Shown in pieces: positions 28,801-34,857 of a DNA stretch of 34,857 nt; the first letter of the stretch is position 1, and each line of letters opens with the position of its first letter. The DNA lies in the NCBI GenBank assembly GCA_004802705.1, contig SGPL01000358.1:1-34857 (forward strand), in the 5' to 3' direction. The position numbers were made by a program, and so were the translations under genes. The DNA is from Bondarzewia mesenterica (lineage: Eukaryota; Basidiomycota; Agaricomycetes; Russulales; Bondarzewiaceae). Under the pieces are notes generated by a model. The model made no database searches, was not told the DNA's origin, and worked only from the letters and a program-made list of their open reading frames with translations.

Positions 28801-30358
28801 GGGCCATTGGATGGCCAGGGAAAGATGTCCAGCAAGTACGTAGTATCGGGGATCTCAGCGATTTGGTTTCTGACTTCGATTTTCTGTTCAGGTTCAAGCT
28901 TGAAACACATGTTCTTCGTGAATTGTATGCCTATTGCTGGTCTGTCAAACGCATTTCTTGAAACTTTAATTCGTGACTTATTCTGTAAAATTTCCCAGTG
29001 CTCGTGTTGCTCATATCAAGGTCGAGCGACAATTCAAAGCGCGCAACATACCCTATGAGCATGTATATCCCGCTTCCCCCGCCCTTGGTTCCTCCCTCCC
29101 TTCCTCACTATCGCATCTACACTCTGCTCTCTCGCACAAAATCCCTGCACTTTGCGTCAAATCGTCCGACATTCTTTCAGGCTCGCCCGCTTTCGAAGCC
29201 GCAATGCCGAATATTCGTGTCATTCCCCTCAGTTGGTGGACAGCGTCTGCACCAGGCTCAGGTGAACGCCCGCCGCAAGTGGTCACATGCGTCAAGCTCA
29301 AATACGTGCAGCCGCCCGTCGGACGGCGCGCGGTTGCGGGCAAAGGTGTCATTCGACTATCTAAAGGCATTGTGTACGATGCGAACGAGGCAGTCGTATG
29401 TTTTCTGTCTGACGAAGTGGAGGGATGTGTCGACGAGTTCTTGCAAGAGTGGGCGAGCGTGTCAAAAATCGTGGTCATCGCTCGGGAAGGTATGTTGATA
29501 GTTTCCGTGCATATTGCTGGTGTTCACTGTTCTACTTTTCTCCTTAAGTGGCTGAGATGGCGAAGGAGAAGCGATGGCAAGATGTTCGAATCCTGTCCTT
29601 CGACCTTCAGACTGTTGAGTTTGCTTATGCATCCGTGAGTTTCCTATATGTGCACGTGCTTTGCTCGTCATTGATTGGACTCCAACATCGACTAGAATTA
29701 CACCGTCTCAATCACTTGCACCGATCAACTGACTACGGAAGGTTCTTATAATCTTCACTTTTCCCGCCATCTGCCATCACCTCTCGACCCGCGGTCGTCG
29801 TTTCAACGTGGGTTCAACCTCCATTCGGAGGCTTCCATCTTCTTCCGCACCATCCTCGGTCAGGGCAAGTTGTCGAGCGCATTGCCCGTTCTTGTATCTG
29901 TCTTGCGGAATACCGTTCCTGTCATCGAAGTGCTCGAGGAGATCGACGAAAGAAAAGAAGGTCTGGAAGATATCGAAGTCAAGTCGTTCGCCAAGGCGGC
30001 GGGTTGGTGGCGTGTCCTGTTCTATCTGCGTGTGGGCGCAGGGAGACATAGTCATGGCCTGGATTTCAGGTTGATGAAGGGCGGACGTGTCGCGATATTG
30101 GACGCAGCACAATCGCTTTACTTTCCGACGATGGCGTCCCACGTTCCGCCTGCGCTGGCGGATGACACGTTCATTCTCAAGCCCATACCGAAATTCCCAC
30201 AGCTGCTGGAAAGCGTGGCGAGGGAGTTGAGGGGTGTGCGCATCGCGGTGGTCGATATCGGCATAGTGTGTGGTGTTGCGCATGCGCATGCCGTCGGGCG
30301 GAAGGTGTGGGAGTGCATCGAGAGGGACGTGATCGGCAAGAATGCCGGTAAGGGATAG
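25856..30358 (+). CDS. med14: Mediator backbone subunit MED14 (RGR1)
   Basis: Exons: 25856-26082, 26250-26382, 26450-26541, 26595-26673, 26723-26855, 26908-27048, 27102-27290, 27353-27396, 27451-27539, 27602-27887, 27944-28085, 28141-28343, 28396-28474, 28535-28835, 28892-28939, 28999-29489, 29549-29634, 29696-30358; 1141 aa (yeast Rgr1 1082), frame intact. MED14 is the scaffold joining head, middle and tail of Mediator. Seen: the MED14 N-terminal domain (IELLEQRLPVVYDGQVPLAE, LPHMSDPARKRKLADFVVAW, AFLMNQNRQFEDVIKGLKYA, LTTGSYRRLPTGIK), then IPIEMSKYRISDGRVFF and EADARLAYYLPLP; later conserved blocks are LETHVLRELYAYCCARVAHI and the last exon (FNLHSEASIFFRTIL). Intron 8 (27397-27450) is GC-AG. 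Intron 1 is 167 nt, about three times the local norm, and may hide a cassette exon (26131-26199). Confidence 0.92.
26131..26199 (+). other. Possible poison cassette exon in MED14 intron 1
   Basis: The 167-nt intron divides into a 48-nt intron (GTGAGT..GGTAG), a 69-nt open segment (frame begins TFGMVKCMNYVSIRYEHELA) and a 50-nt intron (GTGTCC..TTCCAG, TTGAC branch). Including the 69 nt leaves phase unchanged but makes TGA across the junction with exon 2. Skipping it gives the conserved AETLPHMSD. Confidence 0.3.
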
Positions 30359-31023
30359 TGCACAGGTATGGTGCAGAGAGTTCATGATGCATATCATCAT
30401 CTTTGAAAGCATATTTATATATCTCACTTCGTTTTCAACATTTGTGTGGTATAAAGTTTCGAATGCTCAGGGTGTTAAAGGCAAAGGCTGATGCGCCCTG
30501 GCACAATCCTGGTGAGCACAGCTTGTGTACCTGCTATCGTTGTTGTTGCTCTCGTTGAATGTGCAGCGAGACGTGAACATACGATAGATATGCAGTTCAG
30601 AGCAGAAAGTTGCACCCCATGGTCAGAAAATTCGAGCACAACATATGAATCTAAAACAATAGATGTGCCCGCTGATCACATAGTACTTACCACATCCAAT
30701 AGACCAGATCCCTTCTCCCTTGACCCTTGTTTTCGGTGACGAACACCGGATAATAACAACACAAATTTGACGAATCGCAGATCCCGTTAACGAGCACCAT
30801 CGTAGATAAATAGTTGAAGACAATTAACGAGCCCATATTTCATCGTACATACAGAATTTGCATTAAGGCGCCAGCGAGGATTTAAGGGAAAGGCTGGTCT
30901 GGAGATCGTGGTCCAAACCCAAGTATTGATGATGTCGCTTCTCCTAACCGAAAAATGACCAAGATACATTCAGCAATCGAACAGAAAGAAGGAAAAAAGT
31001 AAAAGGGATATTGAGAAGTCCTA
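30359..31023. other. Intergenic between convergent MED14 and 7TM gene, no gene seen
   Basis: AT-richer 3' flanks of MED14 (+) and the receptor gene (-). The longest frames (about 80 codons, e.g. 30491-30739 +) lack motifs and splice support. Confidence 0.6.
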
Positions 31024-32361
31024 CTACCGGACATCCGACTCACCCTTCTCAGCATCAGACCCGTCCGCACTCGGCTTCTCTGCGATGATGAACATCGGCA
31101 CGCTGGCGTTCCCATCGGTCGTCGCCCCATGCGTCGAGCTGAGACCCGACGCGGCGGTCATCACTGTGTGGTTCGGGAGCACGGAGCGCACGGCGAAGTG
31201 CATCGAGTTGCTTCCTGCCGTGAGCGTCGGCCCCGAGCCAGGGAACCGCATAACCCCAGCACCGCTCCCGACCTCCTCGCCGCGTGCCCACGCGCCGGCC
31301 CATATGCTGGCAAAGACGACGCCGATGACAGAGAGATTGGTGTTGACGAGCACGATGTCGTTCGTGGTTTCCTGGTCCGTGAGCGTGAAGAGTGCGATGA
31401 TCTGCACGAGCGAGAAGATGACTGGCAGGACGAAGTTGGTGCCGGCGATGTAGAACATGACTTTGAGGCGGTAGCCGAAGGAGACTGGTGATGCAGGGGG
31501 GTCAATTCAAGGATCCATTTGCATCACATCACATCACGAGAACCATAAGAATGGAGATATCACCTTTTGAGCCGCTGTCACCGCTTTCGATGTTCTCACG
31601 ACCTTTCCTGTGCAGCCAGATCTTGTAGAGGAATAGCGTCGAAGCATACCTAGTTGCAAACAAATAAGGTATCTGAGATGCGGGATTCTTGTCCACGAAT
31701 CAAAAGCGAAGCACACTCACGTCACGTCGATCAACTGCCCGAACCATTCAATTTTGATGTACGGCGCGTGAGCCCACTTCGTCAGGAGCAAAGCCTGTGC
31801 GTTCGGGCCCGTGCTCAGGTCGGTGAGAACTTTGCTCATAATGACGAGGTTGATGAACCGCCCGATTTTGAGTAGAACTGGAAGCGTGATCAAGAGTACA
31901 AAACGCTGGACGCCGATGAGGTCCCGAGGATAGACGGAGACGAGACGGATGAGCAGGATCGTGTCAATGAGCAACGATTGGATGACGCCCAGGATGCTGA
32001 TAGAGAGGTTGAACGACACTGGGTAAATCGTCAACGGGTCCAGAGTGAGGCGGACCTATCGATGCCCGTGTCAGCGCCACGAAGTGCCCTGCCGAGCGGG
32101 GATATCACCCCAGTCAAATTGTATACATACCCCGCGCCAGTCGATCATAATGCCGACTGCGATCGCCAAACAGATGTTGATGACATTGAGAATATAGACG
32201 GGCTGGCGGCGGGTGTATTTGGTGGAGAAGAACCAGAGCATGAACATCAGGGGGAGGAAGAGGACCAGGAATGCGTGACCAATCAATATACTGTGCATGA
32301 CGGGCGTGATCACAGCGATGTAATTGAGGCCAGGAGGAGGAGGGGGAGGGGCCGCCGACAT
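31024..32361 (-). CDS. Seven-TM receptor-like protein, resembles STE2-type fungal GPCRs
   Basis: Minus-strand exons 32361-32131, 32055-31721, 31649-31564, 31484-31024; 370 aa, frame intact. Seven hydrophobic helices: VITPVMHSILIGHAFLVLFL; VYILNVINICLAIAVGIMI; SISILGVIQSLLIDTILLI; FVLLITLPVLLKIGRFINLV; IEWFGQLIDVTYASTLFLYK; IAGTNFVLPVIFSLVQIIAL; VLVNTNLSVIGVVFASIWA. The short extracellular N-terminus, the S/T-K-x-R-R-x-P-V/I-x-I-x-N pattern after TM1 (TKYTRRQPVYILNVIN), a proline in TM6 and the small-residue TM7 recall STE2/alpha-factor receptors (PF02116) rather than STE3, but this is pattern recall. The C-terminal tail is about 80 residues, Ser/Thr-rich, with EKPSADGSDAEKGESDVR at the end. 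It would act at the plasma membrane as a G-protein-coupled sensor; the ligand is unknown. Confidence 0.6.
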
Positions 32362-33960
32362 GTCTGCTACTGGTGTGGGGGAGGGAGGGGGACGTAGGGA
32401 TCGGACTTGGACGATACCCGACCAGAATTTAAAGTGACGAGGANCGCACGCANAATAATGCGATTGGTTCTTTATAGATTCGTTATGTCACAATTATCGA
32501 AAGGGATGAATTGAATAGCAAGGCCCTTGGGGGGTGATAGGATGGACCTAGGCTATCACATCGTACAAGACGTACAGCGCGAATGATCATCACCTGTGCA
32601 GTCGACAGCCTGACAGGCTTATGACTACTATAGGAAGTGCAAGAGATGTTTGAGGAATGATATGGTCCCGTGGCGAACTCGGTCAGTTGCGGAGCAGCTT
32701 GTCGTAACTTTTTGGGGGGCCTTGATCGCTCGGTGTAACTGGATTTCTTTCTATGGATGTATCAGTGATGCTGGATCATTAGGAGGTGTTAGCAGGGCTA
32801 TCACACATCAGGATAAAGCCATGGCTAACTTTCGCGAACTTCCACCAGCACCGAATGCATGCATTGTAGGAGAATCCACTGGCCATCTATCCCACGGATC
32901 CTCTTGGTGACAGGGACAAAGTTGAAGATCACGAAGGGATGATATCAATTCAGATGGAAGACAAGATCGATGGGAGCGGGGCCTTTTTCGTCTCTCCAAG
33001 TCCGACAAGATGAAACAGTGGATGGGTCCCGGCTCGGAGAAAACTTGTTCTATGAGCCAGCCAGGGTGATACGGTGCCCAGCGCAGGAGAGACAGAGATA
33101 GCAATAGAGATGGCATCTGATGCACAAAATCAAAGCTTTCCCAAGCAAAACATAGATGTATTTTTGCGCCCATGAAGACAGTATGAAGACAGTTGCCGAG
33201 GGCAGCACATGTGCCCGTCGTATGTCAAACAACCGTGAGAATATGTCGTGCATAATCTCCACCATAACTTCGACTCACCAACAACCTCCATTGCACCTCC
33301 CCAGGGCAGAATAGCCACTCAGGATTCTCCTGTCTGACCCATCCATGTGCATTGATATTCACGAAGAACATGTCCTGGAGGTGTCCTTTCTTCGAAGTTC
33401 CCCCCACTGTTGTGGATGAAATGAGCGCATCCTTCATGGGCGGCCCGGGATGAGTTTTTTTTTTGCAAGTACGTACAATTTGACCTTCCATTCTCATCTC
33501 TAATTCATTTATTCCTTCCCACAGCTCGGGTGACTTTCTCTTTTGTAAATATCCTAGCCAACAAGATCGACGACCGGTATTGAGCTCATGGTCTCAACTT
33601 GTAGCATCGCTCTCTGCTTCCGGCTTCCGGCAAATCTTCGGCAAGACAATTGTTGACCGCGGAGGTCTCGAGTTAAATCGGGGTTGCAAACTTGCGTCAA
33701 GCTCCGAGGTATGAACGTTTGAACGCTGGTGGAAAGTCAACGTGACCACTGCACCATCGCTCGTTCAATGAAAACATAACTGCATACTAAGGCTCATAGA
33801 CCAGGTCAGTTCGCGAAATTCCGATGGAAAAGTGAGGCTGGACCCACAGATGCAAAGCTGACTTGTTTATCTCCCAGGCGGCCCACGCTGCCGGAGACGC
33901 CCAACGTATTTGGATCAAGTTGGACTATTATGGTCGTCATTGTGCGCAGCTGGACATGGG
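32362..33960. other. Mostly unassigned region with two N bases
   Basis: About 1.6 kb without a confident gene. N at 32444 and 32453 mark uncertain base calls just upstream of the 7TM gene. Minus strand about 33430-33279 looks like one exon (DMFFVNINAHGWVRQENPEW) ending at a GTGAGT donor. Plus strand 33583-33712 holds an open stretch (FRQIFGKTIVDRGGLELNRG) ending at GTATGA, and 33879-33963 another (IWIKLDYYGRHCAQLDMG, then TGA). I could not join these into a gene or recognise them. Confidence 0.45.
32444..32453. other. Ambiguous bases (N) in the assembly
   Basis: Single N at 32444 and at 32453. They show that base calls were not fully resolved here, which matters for judging the one-base frameshifts elsewhere. 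Confidence 0.99.
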
Positions 33961-34776
33961 ATGATAAAAGCTTCAACTAGGGGCACACGGGGCATCCTTC
34001 GACCCCCCACTTCCACCAGTATGCCTTTCATCCCTGATCCTTTTCTTCGGGTGACCTCCAACTTCACACGGCCGTTTCCTGGTCATTGGGAATCAGAAAG
34101 CGATCTATATTCGACTCCATCATCGCCAATCGAGCTCTCAGATTCAGAGACTGAGACGGAGTCTCCGCGTAGCGATGTCGCAGAGCTGCCACAGTTGCAG
34201 CCAGATGTGTCGCCTCTGAGCGCGATAACGGATCTTTCGCTTACGACACCGATGGCAGACTACGCTTACAGATACCCTCTTTCAATTAGAAAGCGTACGT
34301 TCTGCGATGCGGCAGTCGATGCGTTGCCACCGGCAGCTCCGAAGCCGTCCAAGGAGTATGTCGACCAGGTTGTCACAGCCTCAGAGCCCATCGTAACGCA
34401 TGTGGACCGTGCGGTTGAACCTTTGCGAGAGAGCTATGTGGAGAGTGAGGTAGATGCAACTCCTGACACGGAGTACGCCGCCGCCGCGGTCTCTGCTATC
34501 CCGTCCACAAGCGATTCGGGGGTGTCTGCCACCCCCTTGACAGCCGAGGCTGCGATAAATGCCATCCAAGAGTATGTCGATGAGGGAGTCAATCCGGAGA
34601 CGAAATACGCGAGCGTCGAGGTTAGCACGGAGCGGGATGATGAAACAGAGTATAAACGCAACAATTCATACTATCTCGACAGTGTCGTTTTTTTGGCAAG
34701 TCCTCATACATTGTCCGGTATCAATGGGATATCCACTGACTACCCTGACATATCTGATGACCCATCATATAGGTAG
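33961..34776 (+). CDS. Unrecognised acidic, Ser/Thr-rich protein (model incomplete)
   Basis: An open frame from ATG 33961 (or ATG 34021, MPFIPDPFLRVTSNF) to TAG 34774-34776, 271 or 251 aa. It is acidic with many S, T, P and E residues (SSPIELSDSETETESPRSDV) and has a repeated short unit (KEYVDQVV, QEYVDEGV, ESYVESEV). No TM helix, signal peptide or known domain. The stop lies inside a possible donor (AG|GTAGAG), so the gene may continue beyond the window. The long open frame with biased composition argues it is coding. Confidence 0.45.
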   Translation: MIKASTRGTRGILRPPTSTSMPFIPDPFLRVTSNFTRPFPGHWESESDLYSTPSSPIELSDSETETESPRSDVAELPQLQPDVSPLSAITDLSLTTPMADYAYRYPLSIRKRTFCDAAVDALPPAAPKPSKEYVDQVVTASEPIVTHVDRAVEPLRESYVESEVDATPDTEYAAAAVSAIPSTSDSGVSATPLTAEAAINAIQEYVDEGVNPETKYASVEVSTERDDETEYKRNNSYYLDSVVFLASPHTLSGINGISTDYPDISDDPSYR

Positions 34777-34857
34777 AGCGGCAGCTTTTTAAAGTCCCGA
34801 AACAAGGTTTCATGGATCCGCAGGCAAAGTTTCACAAATTATTCCGCCGTCCCCCCG

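Noticed and set aside
32808..33173. 121-codon minus-strand frame in the right intergenic region
   Set aside because: Low-quality composition, no splice or motif support, overlaps an equally weak plus-strand frame.

Overview
This window looks like basidiomycete (Agaricomycete-type) nuclear DNA. The genes are split by many short introns, mostly 45 to 95 nt with GTRNGT donors, CTNAY-like branch sites and YAG acceptors. The proteins read as fungal, and the left edge holds a fungal Ty1/copia element. I assembled exon models by hand by keeping the frame through conserved protein motifs. Family names come from recognised motifs, not from a search. Two N bases (32444, 32453) show that this is draft sequence.

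Layout, left to right: the 3' part of a Ty1/copia retrotransposon with polypurine tract and 3' LTR (1 to about 2940); a minus-strand terminal exon that ends at the LTR edge (3192-2981); an MGA2/SPT23-type ER-tethered transcription factor (+, 3418-7428); a non-coding gap; a 23-exon dihydroxyacid dehydratase (+, 8435-11669); a small single-pass membrane protein (-, 12748-12157); a HOS1/HDAC8-like histone deacetylase (+, 13029-14744); Mediator subunit MED12/SRB8 (-, 21306-15413); DASH/DAM1 subunit DAD2 (+, 21571-22069); a SCY1/SCYL1/CEX1 pseudokinase (-, 25454-22165); Mediator subunit MED14/RGR1 (+, 25856-30358); a seven-TM receptor resembling STE2-type GPCRs (-, 32361-31024); about 1.6 kb with no assignable gene; and an unrecognised acidic ORF (+, 33961-34776).

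Four of the genes act in transcription: MGA2, the deacetylase, MED12 and MED14. MED12/DAD2 and SCY1/MED14 are divergent pairs with short shared promoters, and both promoters carry CACGTG. This may only be chance clustering of housekeeping genes. I see no secondary-metabolite cluster, defence system or other obviously new multi-gene system.

The most notable small-scale features are: (1) a 44-nt sequence beside the copia LTR that looks like the exactly spliced copy of a neighbouring intron-bearing sequence; (2) six GC-AG introns among about 88 modelled introns, three of them in the dehydratase; (3) 7-nt and 9-nt micro-exons in the dehydratase; (4) a possible poison cassette exon in MED14 intron 1; (5) four apparent one-base frameshifts in base runs (copia, MGA2, dehydratase, deacetylase), which may be sequencing errors or real lesions.
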